Positions 1-6,400 of a stretch of 8,336 nucleotides of DNA are shown one piece after another. Source of the DNA: Pseudomonadota bacterium (GTDB lineage Bacteria > Bdellovibrionota_B > Oligoflexia > Oligoflexales > JAPPIL01). The stretch spans positions 698 to 9,033 of the forward strand of contig JAPPIL010000155.1 of assembly GCA_028877195.1 (NCBI GenBank). The letters run 5' to 3'. Made by a program: the position numbers and the translations under genes. The notes below the pieces were generated by a model. The model had not been told where the DNA came from. It did not search any database and saw only the letters and a program-made list of their open reading frames with translations. How positions within the stretch are numbered: the stretch's first letter is position 1; each line of letters starts with the position of its first letter.

Positions 1-78
1 GCTCATACAAGACATTGCTTGCTGCGGGCATCGACCCCCATGCTGTGTATAGCCATAAAAATTGATTATATCTCCCAG

Positions 79-756
79 ATGCAGCTAAACCCACAGACAC
101 AACTTATTAAGCATGTTATTCAGCGTATCGAGCGCTGCATGTCGTATTACTATGGCTTTACTTTGCAAATGTCAGCGGCGGACTATCTCGTCAGTCGTGA
201 AACCATATTAAGGATGGTGGACGATGCTGAACATTATCCTGAATGGCAGGCATTGGCGGCGGTATGGTTTGATATGCGCGGCGACGAGATGTATGTCGCA
301 CTGCATTGCGATAGCACTATCATCGCGGCGCTGACCGAGCAAGATCCGTGTGAGCGTTTGCATAACGGCAATCTCACCGATTTTTGTGTGCTTGTGGAAG
401 AGGTTAGTCATTTTCATTTGCTTACCAATAAGGCTGCACAGCAGGCAGACCTGTCGCGTTTAGAATTAGAACTGCAAGCCGAAATAGACAAGGTAATCGT
501 TAGCGCTGACTTTATCTATCGGCAGACGGGGGCATGCCATCTCGTGCCACTGGTTAAAATTATCTGTCGGGATGTGGCGGGTTTAGGTTCTTTGTATCGC
601 CAAGCAAGCCTGTGGGCATGGCACTTCTTTTGCTGCTTTATGGCGGCGGAATCGGTGCATACCTACAGTGCTTCGCTACAGGAATTGTTGCGACACTGTT
701 ATTTATTTCCTTGGCAACAGAAACGACCGCTGCTGTTCGATCCGCTCTTTATTTAG
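79..756 (+). CDS. Conserved hypothetical protein, start uncertain and possibly extending upstream of the window
   Basis: I do not recognise a function. From the ATG at 79 the product is 225 residues, with no signal peptide and no clear membrane segment, so it is probably cytoplasmic. The most conserved-looking part is a block with VEEVSHF (residues 107-113) followed by LELELQAEIDK (residues 127-137). I recall a similar 'VSHF ... LELELQAE(V/I)DK' pattern in conserved uncharacterised proteobacterial proteins, but this is memory, not a search. The C-terminal third is rich in aromatic residues and Cys (around WAWHFFCCF) and then turns basic. The frame is open back to base 1 with no stop, so a TTG at 19, an ATG at 40 or a start outside the window are all possible. 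None of these starts has a good Shine-Dalgarno, and I prefer 79 because the sequence before it does not look protein-like. The STAS gene follows 88 bases later on the same strand and may be functionally linked, but nothing in the sequence proves it. Confidence 0.75.
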   Translation: MQLNPQTQLIKHVIQRIERCMSYYYGFTLQMSAADYLVSRETILRMVDDAEHYPEWQALAAVWFDMRGDEMYVALHCDSTIIAALTEQDPCERLHNGNLTDFCVLVEEVSHFHLLTNKAAQQADLSRLELELQAEIDKVIVSADFIYRQTGACHLVPLVKIICRDVAGLGSLYRQASLWAWHFFCCFMAAESVHTYSASLQELLRHCYLFPWQQKRPLLFDPLFI

Positions 757-844
757 GCGGTTGAGCAAATAGCTGCTGGACATATCTGCGTCAGAACTTT
801 AATCTCCGCGTGGGAATGCTAACTTTGCAATGAAGGGGTGTGCG

Positions 845-1222
845 ATGAGCGATAACACGAGAGATACCCTCGGTGAGGTGGAGGTCAGAGTTACCGACAG
901 TGTTGAGGATAAAGTCGTTGTGGCTCGCATGATGGGGCACGTGGGTTATTTGGAGAGCAAGCAGCTGCAACCACAGCTCGATCGACTACTAGGACGCACA
1001 GAGCCAGCGATTATTTTGGAATGTTCGGAGCTTTCGTTTATCAGCAGTTCGGGGTTGCGGGCGATTCTGCAGTTTGCGCGCCAAGCACAGGAGAAGAATA
1101 AAAAGCTTGGATTTGCCGCGCTGCGCGAGAGTGTGGCCTACGTGTTTGATATTTCAGGCTTCACTAAAATTCTCAACATCTATGATGACCAAAAGCAAGC
1201 AGAAGCCAAGCTACTCGTCTAG
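845..1222 (+). CDS. STAS-domain protein, anti-sigma factor antagonist type
   Basis: This 125-residue protein is a single STAS domain, the fold of SpoIIAA/RsbV-type anti-sigma factor antagonists, which bind a partner kinase or anti-sigma factor in the unphosphorylated state. The diagnostic stretch is ECSELSFISSSGLRAIL (residues 59-75), corresponding to the 'DSSG' phosphorylation loop. Ser68 is the likely phosphorylation site by alignment, and the usual preceding Asp is a Ser here. Later FDISGFTKIL (101-110) fits the conserved C-terminal helix region. The start at 845 is chosen over an in-frame ATG at 830 because AAGGGG (833-838) sits six bases before it. No sigma factor, RsbW-like kinase or PP2C phosphatase is in the window, so its partner is unknown; roles in general stress signalling, biofilm control or lipid-asymmetry (MlaB-like) transport are all possible for this fold. 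Its stop codon overlaps the stop of cmk on the opposite strand. Confidence 0.9.
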   Translation: MSDNTRDTLGEVEVRVTDSVEDKVVVARMMGHVGYLESKQLQPQLDRLLGRTEPAIILECSELSFISSSGLRAILQFARQAQEKNKKLGFAALRESVAYVFDISGFTKILNIYDDQKQAEAKLLV

Positions 1223-1875
1223 TCCTGACGGTTTCTAATAAGAGCGAGCACATGTTCTACTGTTTGTGCGGTGGTTAGCTTTGAGTTATCGACAGTGATT
1301 GCATCTGCAGCCTTGATCGTCGGGGCGATCGGGCGGGTGCGGTCGCGGGTATCGCGTTCTTTTATCTGTGCTAACACGGCTTGGAAGTCTCGCTGGCGCT
1401 GCTCGGAGCGGCGCTTGGCACGCAGTGTTTGGTCGGCAGTGATGAATATCTTCAAGTCAGCTTGCGGGAAAACAATCGTGCCAATATCGCGTCCCTCGAC
1501 GATTGCTCCTGGTGCCCCGCTCGACCAAACGACCTGGCGTTGGATAGGCAATAGAGCTGCCCGCACCGCGGGGTGAGCGGAGACAATGCTGGCTTGATTG
1601 CTGTGTTGCTGGAGTTGGGTGCTGATGTCAGTTTGTTCGTAGTAAACTGCCGCGGCTTGCTCAAAATGCCAAGCTACTTTTGGCAATGTGTCGGCAAGCA
1701 TTGCCTTGAGTGCAGCGTTTGATTCAACATCGACTCTATGCATCGCTGCTAGGGTGGCAACCGCACGATAAAAGATGCCAGTGCTAACGTATAGCCAGGC
1801 GAGCTTTTTGCTAACTGCTTGGGCGATAGTGGACTTGCCAGTGCCGACTAAACCATCGATCGCAACGATGATCAT
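1219..1875 (-). CDS. cmk: Cytidylate kinase (CMP kinase)
   Basis: Transfers phosphate from ATP to CMP or dCMP, feeding CTP and dCTP synthesis in the cytoplasm. The 218 residues match the usual length (E. coli about 227). The P-loop is GLVGTGKS (residues 8-15). The CMP-site segment is STGIFYR (31-37), where E. coli has DSGAIYR, so the conserved Asp is Ser. EGRDIGTIVFP (127-137) carries the Arg-Asp pair that contacts the nucleotide, and the lid is KERDTRDRTR (172-181), followed by the typical 'AP...AAD' stretch. The start codon overlaps the fumC stop as ATGA (1872-1875) and has no Shine-Dalgarno of its own, which points to translational coupling in a DUF1820-fumC-cmk operon. In many gammaproteobacteria cmk is followed by rpsA; here it ends at a convergent STAS gene. 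The identity is secure; the P-loop and Asp differences look like divergence rather than loss. Confidence 0.96.
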   Translation of the reverse strand: MIIVAIDGLVGTGKSTIAQAVSKKLAWLYVSTGIFYRAVATLAAMHRVDVESNAALKAMLADTLPKVAWHFEQAAAVYYEQTDISTQLQQHSNQASIVSAHPAVRAALLPIQRQVVWSSGAPGAIVEGRDIGTIVFPQADLKIFITADQTLRAKRRSEQRQRDFQAVLAQIKERDTRDRTRPIAPTIKAADAITVDNSKLTTAQTVEHVLALIRNRQD

Positions 1876-3266
1876 GGTGAAGTCATGTTCTGCGGTTGGA
1901 CGTGGGTATCAAAGTCTTCAGCACTTAAGATGCCGAGTTTGGTCGCGGCAGTGCGGAGGGTAAGGTTGTGGTCGTGGGCATGCTTGGCGATTTGCGCCGC
2001 TTTATCATAGCCGATGATTGGGTTGAGGGCGGTAATCAGCATTAAGGAGTTGTTGAGATGAGCGGTAATGGCGGTATGGTTAGGACTTAAGCCGCGCAGG
2101 CAATGCCGTTCAAAGCTATTGAAGGCATCGGTTAGGAGCTGCATCGCACCGAGGACATTATGTAGCATAACTGGTTTGAAAGTGTTTAGCTGTAAGTGCC
2201 CATGACTGCCCGCGATACTGACTGCGGCATCGTTGCCGATAACTTGTGCACATATCATCGCTAATGCTTCGCATTGCGTGGGGTTAACCTTGCCAGGCAT
2301 GATTGAGCTGCCAGGTTCATTGGCTGGTAGCTGGAGTTCACCGAGTCCGCAGCGCGGCCCGCTCGCTAACAGACGAATGTCATTAGCTATTTTTAGGGTA
2401 GCAACGGCGAGCATCTTGAGTGCGCCGCTCACCTGCACGATGAGGTCGTGAGCTGCTATTTGGCTGAATTTATTGGTCGCAGGTGTGAAGGCGATGCCTG
2501 TAATGCGTTTGAGTTCAGCAGCGACGGACTGGTCAAAGCCTGGCGGACTGTTGATACCAGTGCCGACGGCGGTACCGCCTAGCGGTATCTGATGCAGGTT
2601 GGTCATTGCTTGGGTAATGGTGCGATGCGCAGCGTTTAGTTGGGCGTGAAAGGCGGAGAACTCCTGCCCTAGTGTGATTGGGGTGGCATCCATCAGGTGG
2701 GTGCGGCCAATTTTGACGACCGTCGCGAATTCTTTTGCTTGTGCGGCAAAGCAATGCTGCATAGTTTTTAGGGCAGGCTCAAGCTGGGTTTGCCAGTCGC
2801 TGATAATAGCGAGGTGCATGACGGTGGGGAAACTGTCGTTAGAGGATTGTGATTTGTTTACGTCATCGTTGGGGTGGATGGGGGTTTTGCTGCCGAGCGT
2901 GCCGTGTGCGAGTTCAATGGCGCGGTTAGCGATTACTTCGTTGGCATTCATGTTGGTCTGGGTGCCACTGCCTGTCTGCCAGACCGAGAGGGGGAAATGG
3001 GCATTGAGCTTGCCGCTGCTTACTTCTTCACAAGCTTGGTCGATTAGCGCTAATTTGTCGGCGGGCAAGACACCGAGTGCATGGTTAGCACGGGCTGCGG
3101 CCTGCTTGACAATCCCTAGAGCTCGGATCACTGTCGCTGCGAAGGTGTCTTTGCCGATGGCGAAGTTTTGTAATGAGCGTTGGGTTTGAGCGCCCCAATA
3201 CTTGTCGTGCGCGACTTGAATTGCCCCCAAAGAGTCGAATTCAGTGCGAAAGTGTGGCTGAGTCAT
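1872..3266 (-). CDS. fumC: Fumarate hydratase class II
   Basis: Catalyses reversible hydration of fumarate to L-malate in the TCA cycle. Class II fumarases are iron-independent homotetramers in the cytosol. The 464 residues match E. coli FumC (467) and align along the whole length. Visible motifs are WQTGSGTQTNMNANE (96-110), HPNDDVNKSQSSND (131-144), KIGRTHLMDATP (185-196) with the active-site His190, and the superfamily signature GSSIMPGKVNP (319-329) with catalytic Ser321. The HPND B-site loop and the GSS loop favour FumC over aspartase, since the surrounding sequence follows FumC closely (for example NEPGSSIMPGKVNPTQCEAL). The ATG overlaps the stop of the DUF1820 gene as ATGA (3263-3266) with only a weak Shine-Dalgarno, and its own stop overlaps the cmk start in the same way, so the three genes are probably one coupled transcript. 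No truncation or missing catalytic residue is seen. Confidence 0.98.
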   Translation of the reverse strand: MTQPHFRTEFDSLGAIQVAHDKYWGAQTQRSLQNFAIGKDTFAATVIRALGIVKQAAARANHALGVLPADKLALIDQACEEVSSGKLNAHFPLSVWQTGSGTQTNMNANEVIANRAIELAHGTLGSKTPIHPNDDVNKSQSSNDSFPTVMHLAIISDWQTQLEPALKTMQHCFAAQAKEFATVVKIGRTHLMDATPITLGQEFSAFHAQLNAAHRTITQAMTNLHQIPLGGTAVGTGINSPPGFDQSVAAELKRITGIAFTPATNKFSQIAAHDLIVQVSGALKMLAVATLKIANDIRLLASGPRCGLGELQLPANEPGSSIMPGKVNPTQCEALAMICAQVIGNDAAVSIAGSHGHLQLNTFKPVMLHNVLGAMQLLTDAFNSFERHCLRGLSPNHTAITAHLNNSLMLITALNPIIGYDKAAQIAKHAHDHNLTLRTAATKLGILSAEDFDTHVQPQNMTSP

Positions 3267-3625
3267 GTCGTCAGCTCATCGCTAGGCGGTGAGGGGGAGG
3301 AAGGCTCGGTGGGTGGCGACGTAGGCTTGTTCTTGTGTAGTCGCACGGGCATTTTGTGTAGTTTCGGGGTATCCTCGATGAACTCTTCGATACTGATGAC
3401 GTTATGGTAAGGCACATGCAAACGTTTGGTTGCGGCATAGCGTTGACGAATAGAGTCCTCTTCTGGCAGGACTATTTGCTTGTTATTATTGGCAAATACC
3501 AGCTGCTCGATAGCAATTAGACCGAAAAAATCGCTGACCGTAACTTTTGCTGCAATTAGCGTGATGGTCTTTTTTTCTACCTTGTCGGTGAATTTAATGC
3601 GATATAGCCGCCGCGAGTCTGCCAT
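3263..3625 (-). CDS. DUF1820 family protein with Pro/Ser-rich C-terminal tail
   Basis: Small 120-residue cytoplasmic protein of unknown function that fits the DUF1820 family. The family pattern is seen in LYRIKF at the N-terminus (7-12), then VSDFFGLIAIEQLVF (30-44), a short acidic loop near LPEEDSIRQRY (53-63), and LHVPYHNVISIEEFIE (69-84). Together these suggest a compact mostly beta domain. Residues about 98-118 form a low-complexity Pro/Ser/Thr-rich tail that looks disordered and is not part of the domain as I know it. It is the first gene of the - strand operon, and its stop overlaps the fumC start by four bases. The ATG at 3625 has only a distant AGGGG, 13 bases upstream, so initiation may be weak. 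The family assignment rests on recognised pattern, not a search; no biochemical role should be inferred from the link to fumC. Confidence 0.85.
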   Translation of the reverse strand: MADSRRLYRIKFTDKVEKKTITLIAAKVTVSDFFGLIAIEQLVFANNNKQIVLPEEDSIRQRYAATKRLHVPYHNVISIEEFIEDTPKLHKMPVRLHKNKPTSPPTEPSSPSPPSDELTT

Positions 3626-3645
3626 TTTGTTGCTACGACCCCTGT

Positions 3646-3684
3646 GGTGTTGAAGGTGGTGTTGAAATTGCCATCGGGTATACT
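3646..3684 (+). promoter_or_regulatory. Divergent intergenic region: direct repeat and candidate -10 box for xth
   Basis: The 83 bases between the two divergent genes must contain promoters for both directions. The 9-base word GGTGTTGAA occurs twice, at 3646-3654 and 3658-3666, a 12-base period that could be a regulator site or chance. TATACT at 3679-3684 matches the sigma-70 -10 consensus at five of six positions on the + strand and would give a short leader to xth at 3709. No -35 with normal spacing is obvious (TTGAAA at 3662 is only 11 bases away), so the promoter call is weak. Confidence 0.3.
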
Positions 3685-3708
3685 CCTAATCTGTGTTATG
3701 GTTGCAGC

Positions 3709-4521
3709 ATGGTGGTAAGCCCCAAAAAATCCAAACACTTCAGTATCGTTAGCTGGAATATCAACTCAATCAAGGTCAGACTAGAGCGAGTATTGGACTT
3801 TTGTCAAAGGTTAAATCCTGATGTTTTGTGTCTGCAGGAATTGAAATGTGTAGAGGCAAGCTTCCCCTACGCAGCGTTTGCGGAGCTGGGGTATCGCCAT
3901 GCGGTGGTTAGTGGGCAAAAACAATACAATGGTGTTGCTATCTTATCGCCGCATGCGTTGCAGGCAACAAGGGTTGGTCTCTTACCGCGCGACCCGGCCG
4001 CACGTTGGGTGGAGGCGAGTATCGGCGCGTTACGAGTTATCTGCCTCTATGCACCGAATGGCAAGGAGGTCGGCAGCGACAAGTATAGTTACAAGTTGGA
4101 CTGGTATGCGGCGGCAGCTGCTAATCTGCGCGAGAATTACTCGGCAACAGCAAAGACTGCGATTGTCGGGGATTTCAATGTTGCACCAGCTGATATAGAT
4201 GTTCATAACCCCAAAGAGCGGGCGGGTAAGTTACTATGCTCTGTCCCTGAACGCCAAGCATTAGCGACTATATGTGCGCTTGGCTATCATGACCATCTGC
4301 GGCTAAAGTATCCTGATGAAACGATCTACAGTTGGTGGGATTATCGGCAGTTTTCTTTTCAGCGCGGCAAAGGGTTTCGGATCGACTTTGCGCTTGTATC
4401 CGATGGGTTATTGCCGCATTGCCTTGATACCACGATAGTGCGTGATGAACGCAAACAGGAACGCCCCTCCGACCATGCGCCTGTCGTGTTATCCTGTGCA
4501 CGAGAGGCTTGCCTGACATGA
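3709..4521 (+). CDS. xth: Exodeoxyribonuclease III (AP endonuclease, EEP family)
   Basis: Magnesium-dependent DNA repair nuclease that cleaves 5' of abasic sites and removes 3' blocking groups in base excision repair; cytoplasmic. The 270 residues match ExoIII length. Catalytic motifs are in order: SWNINSIK (15-22) with metal-ligand Asn, LQELK (42-46) with Glu44, LYAPNG (113-118) with the active-site Tyr114, GDFNVAP (154-160) with Asp155 and Asn157, FRIDF (223-227) with Asp226, and SDHAPV (254-259) with the Asp255-His256 pair. The IDVHNP stretch (163-168) is also typical of the ExoIII group. The ATG at 3709 lacks a Shine-Dalgarno, unlike its neighbours, and the leader may be very short. A residue-rich tail (CAREACLT) follows the final motif and its DNA forms half of an inverted repeat. 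xth opens a + strand set that continues with a broken gene and a PLP enzyme. Confidence 0.96.
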   Translation: MVVSPKKSKHFSIVSWNINSIKVRLERVLDFCQRLNPDVLCLQELKCVEASFPYAAFAELGYRHAVVSGQKQYNGVAILSPHALQATRVGLLPRDPAARWVEASIGALRVICLYAPNGKEVGSDKYSYKLDWYAAAAANLRENYSATAKTAIVGDFNVAPADIDVHNPKERAGKLLCSVPERQALATICALGYHDHLRLKYPDETIYSWWDYRQFSFQRGKGFRIDFALVSDGLLPHCLDTTIVRDERKQERPSDHAPVVLSCAREACLT

Positions 4522-4545
4522 ACTAAAGTCGGGGAAAGCCTCTCG
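4501..4545 (+). repeat. Perfect 10-base inverted repeat across the end of xth
   Basis: CGAGAGGCTT (4501-4510) is repeated in inverted form as AAGCCTCTCG (4536-4545), with a 25-base loop that contains the xth stop codon. No T tract follows, so it is not a standard intrinsic terminator. It ends eight bases before the AAGGAG ribosome site of the next gene and could form an RNA hairpin that stabilises the xth message or affects the next start. It may also be chance. Confidence 0.55.
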
Positions 4546-4553
4546 CTAACATA

Positions 4554-4559
4554 AAGGAG
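4554..4559 (+). promoter_or_regulatory. Strong ribosome binding site AAGGAG
   Basis: AAGGAG lies seven bases before a GTG at 4567 but only two bases before the GTG at 4562. The good spacing therefore points to the GTG at 4567, which is in a different frame from the long open frame that follows. This matters for interpreting the next gene as frameshifted near its start. Confidence 0.6.
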
Positions 4560-4561
4560 AG

Positions 4562-5108
4562 GTGCGGTGGAAGGGCAGTATATTGCATCTCTGGATCAAA
4601 GATGTCATCACTTGGCAAGATTTATGGGAACACTTTGCTGCGAGGTATGATAAGCAACTTGCGCGGGTAGGATCTGATGTGTTGCGAGAGCAGAATTTTA
4701 CACGCTTTGCACAGGTGGAAGCGGTCAATGGCTATTTGATTGATCAAACCTTCATCGCACGACTAGCAAAAATAACACCAGAACAGGTTGATGCGGTGCT
4801 TGACCCAATCATCAAGGTTGCAACCGCTGACAATGTTGAATTAAAAAAAATCTTTGCACAGGATAGTGGAGTTGCGACGGGAATTGCAAAAGGATAGGCA
4901 GAACATCACAGTCAGCGATGCCATCAAGCAAGAACGTGAGCTGGCAAAAGGCATCTTCGCTGCGGTTTTCCCAGATATTGACCCAGCAGACTTGGAGCTC
5001 AAGATGAGTGCCTTTGACTTTAATACTAGCGACAATGCCCTTGCCTTCGCAGGGTTGCGGCAAAGAATTTTAGATTATATCGCTGTTGTCGAAAGCACTG
5101 ACGATTAA
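4562..5108 (+). pseudogene. Unrecognised gene split by frameshift(s) at A runs
   Basis: I do not recognise this protein. One frame runs from about 4562 to a stop at 4895-4897; a second opens at 4845, just after a stop, and runs to TAA at 5106-5108. The second segment has no Shine-Dalgarno and only a TTG near its start, so it is unlikely to be translated alone. Reading one A fewer in the A8 tract (4843-4850) joins them as ...DNVELKKSLHRIVELRREL..., giving a single soluble protein of roughly 180 residues with a charged, coiled-coil-like middle and an acidic C-terminus ending VVESTDD. At the 5' end the well-placed ribosome site favours GTG 4567, whose frame (VEGQYIASLDQ) meets the main frame only if one A is also dropped at AAA 4598-4600. 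It lies 45 bases after xth and 27 bases before the PLP enzyme, all on one strand. Options are gene decay, sequencing error, or slippage expression; I cannot tell which. Confidence 0.6.
4843..4850 (+). other. A8 homopolymer at the frame junction
   Basis: Eight consecutive A bases sit where the upstream frame and the downstream frame of the broken gene overlap. The downstream frame has a TAA at 4842-4844, so it opens only inside this tract. The shift needed is +1 (or loss of one A), which does not fit the usual -1 ribosomal slip on A_AAA_AAG; a -1 slip here meets a TAG within eight codons. Confidence 0.75.
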
Positions 5109-5135
5109 GGGGCAACGGCAGTAGGGGGAGACTGT

Positions 5136-6275
5136 ATGCAGTGCGATACGATATGTGTGCATGGTGGCGACAAGCCCGAACTGGTTACAGGGGCAGTAAC
5201 GACACCGATATTTCAAACATCTACTTACGTTCAAGACGCGCCAGGCAAGCCGCGTGTTTATGATTATGCTCGTGCAGGCAACCCTACTCGCACCGCACTT
5301 GAGGAGGCACTGGCTGCTATTGAGCAGGGGGGCAAGCATGCGATTACTTTTGCTTCTGGTTTAGCTGCAACACAAGCCATCGTGCAGTTGTTAGATAGCG
5401 GTGATCGTGTTCTCGTCTGCGAAGATGTCTACGGTGGCACGGGTAGAATGTTTGATAAACTCTTTGCTAAATACGGCATTGAGTTCATCTTCGTTGATAT
5501 GCGCAACGTTTCCGCAGTCGCTGAATTGGTCAATGCCAAGACACGCATGTTTTGGATTGAATCACCGACTAACCCACTGCTACATGTCATCGATATCGCC
5601 GCGCTGACTGCTTTGGCAAAACAGCACGACATTTTGACGGTGGTTGACAATACGTTTGCCTCACCACTGTGTCAATCGCCGCTACAGCTCGGTGCTGACC
5701 TTGTGCTGCACTCAACGACTAAATATATCGGTGGACACTCGGATTTGGTCGGAGGGGCGGTTATCACCGCTGATGACCATTTGGCTGAACGCCTAAAGTT
5801 CCTGCAATTTGCCGCGGGTGCGGTCAATGCCCCGATTGAATGCTACCTCCTGCTACGCAGCCTCAAGACCCTAGCTGTCCGTATGCAAAAACACCAGCAC
5901 AATGCAATGATGATCGCACAAGCGCTGGAGCAAGAGCAGGCATTTAGTGCGGTAGTCTACCCAGGTCTGCCCAGCCACCCGCAACATGCGCTCGCAAGTC
6001 AACAGATGGTAAACGGCTTCTCTGGTATAATCTCTCTGCGTTTGCGCGGCGGTAAGGCGGCCACCTACAAGTTCATGCAAAATCTCAAACTGATCAAACT
6101 CGCTGAAAGCCTCGGTGGGGTAGAGTCTTTGATCAATCACCCCGAAACGATGACCCATGCCAGTGTCCCAGCTGCCAGACGCAAGACGCTCGGCATAACC
6201 AGCGATCTCGTGCGTTTATCGGTAGGAATCGAAAACCATGCCGACCTCCTTGCCGACATTCGTGCCAGCTTGTAG
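5136..6275 (+). CDS. Cys/Met metabolism PLP-dependent enzyme (cystathionine gamma-synthase/gamma-lyase/beta-lyase type)
   Basis: Fold-type I PLP enzyme of transsulfuration, acting on cystathionine, cysteine or O-acylhomoserine; cytosolic homotetramer in known relatives. The 379 residues are the normal length and all cofactor residues are visible: YDYARAGNPTR (42-52) with the phosphate-binding Tyr44 and Arg46 given to the neighbouring subunit, ASGLAA (73-78), Tyr99 in EDVYGGT that stacks on PLP, Asp171 in VVDNTF, the Schiff-base Lys196 in HSTTKYIGGHSD (192-203), and Arg360 in VRLSVGIE that holds the substrate carboxylate. LGGVESL (326-332) with Glu330 and the PETMTHASVP segment (336-345) resemble gamma-lyase and gamma-synthase/beta-lyase enzymes of the metB/metC-like group. 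Sequence alone does not separate these activities, so I give no gene symbol. The start is well supported by AGGGGGAG five bases upstream. It follows the broken gene by 27 bases and may share its transcript. No clear terminator follows. Confidence 0.93.
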   Translation: MQCDTICVHGGDKPELVTGAVTTPIFQTSTYVQDAPGKPRVYDYARAGNPTRTALEEALAAIEQGGKHAITFASGLAATQAIVQLLDSGDRVLVCEDVYGGTGRMFDKLFAKYGIEFIFVDMRNVSAVAELVNAKTRMFWIESPTNPLLHVIDIAALTALAKQHDILTVVDNTFASPLCQSPLQLGADLVLHSTTKYIGGHSDLVGGAVITADDHLAERLKFLQFAAGAVNAPIECYLLLRSLKTLAVRMQKHQHNAMMIAQALEQEQAFSAVVYPGLPSHPQHALASQQMVNGFSGIISLRLRGGKAATYKFMQNLKLIKLAESLGGVESLINHPETMTHASVPAARRKTLGITSDLVRLSVGIENHADLLADIRASL

Positions 6276-6400
6276 ATGCTGGGTATCCAGATAAAATATA
6301 AATAAAATTATCTGTTTATAAAAAATATCTAAATAAAACCCCATCACCTAACGATAGGTCTCTCGTATTTCAGCATCTATTGCGACTTTGGGGAGATCAG
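6276..6400. other. AT-rich intergenic region with small inverted repeats
   Basis: About 125 bases between the PLP enzyme and the lipoprotein gene hold no gene. Bases 6289-6338 are almost entirely A and T. CAGATAA (6288-6294) and TTATCTG (6308-6314) form a 7-base inverted repeat, and ACCTA-ACGA-TAGGT (6346-6359) is a second small palindrome. These could be operator sites or an UP-like promoter region for the lipoprotein gene. I could not identify a convincing -35/-10 pair. GGGGAG at 6390-6395 is the lipoprotein ribosome site. Confidence 0.45.

Noticed and set aside
761..789. TTGAGC with a following TATCTG as a promoter for the STAS gene
   Set aside because: The -10 match is only three of six, too weak to call.
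1271..1576. Open frame on the + strand opposite cmk
   Set aside because: It lies wholly within cmk, whose motifs are clear; it is an antisense shadow with an Arg/Ser-rich translation typical of such frames.
2674..3189. 171-codon open frame on the + strand opposite fumC
   Set aside because: fumC is complete and strongly conserved on the other strand; this frame has no ribosome site and no recognisable domain.
4843..4850. Classic -1 programmed ribosomal frameshift at the A8 tract
   Set aside because: A -1 shift enters a frame with a TAG after a few codons; the continuing frame needs +1 or loss of one A.
6288..6314. CAGATAA...TTATCTG as an intrinsic terminator of the PLP enzyme gene
   Set aside because: The stem is AT-rich, has a 13-base loop and no proper T tract, so it is unlikely to terminate transcription.
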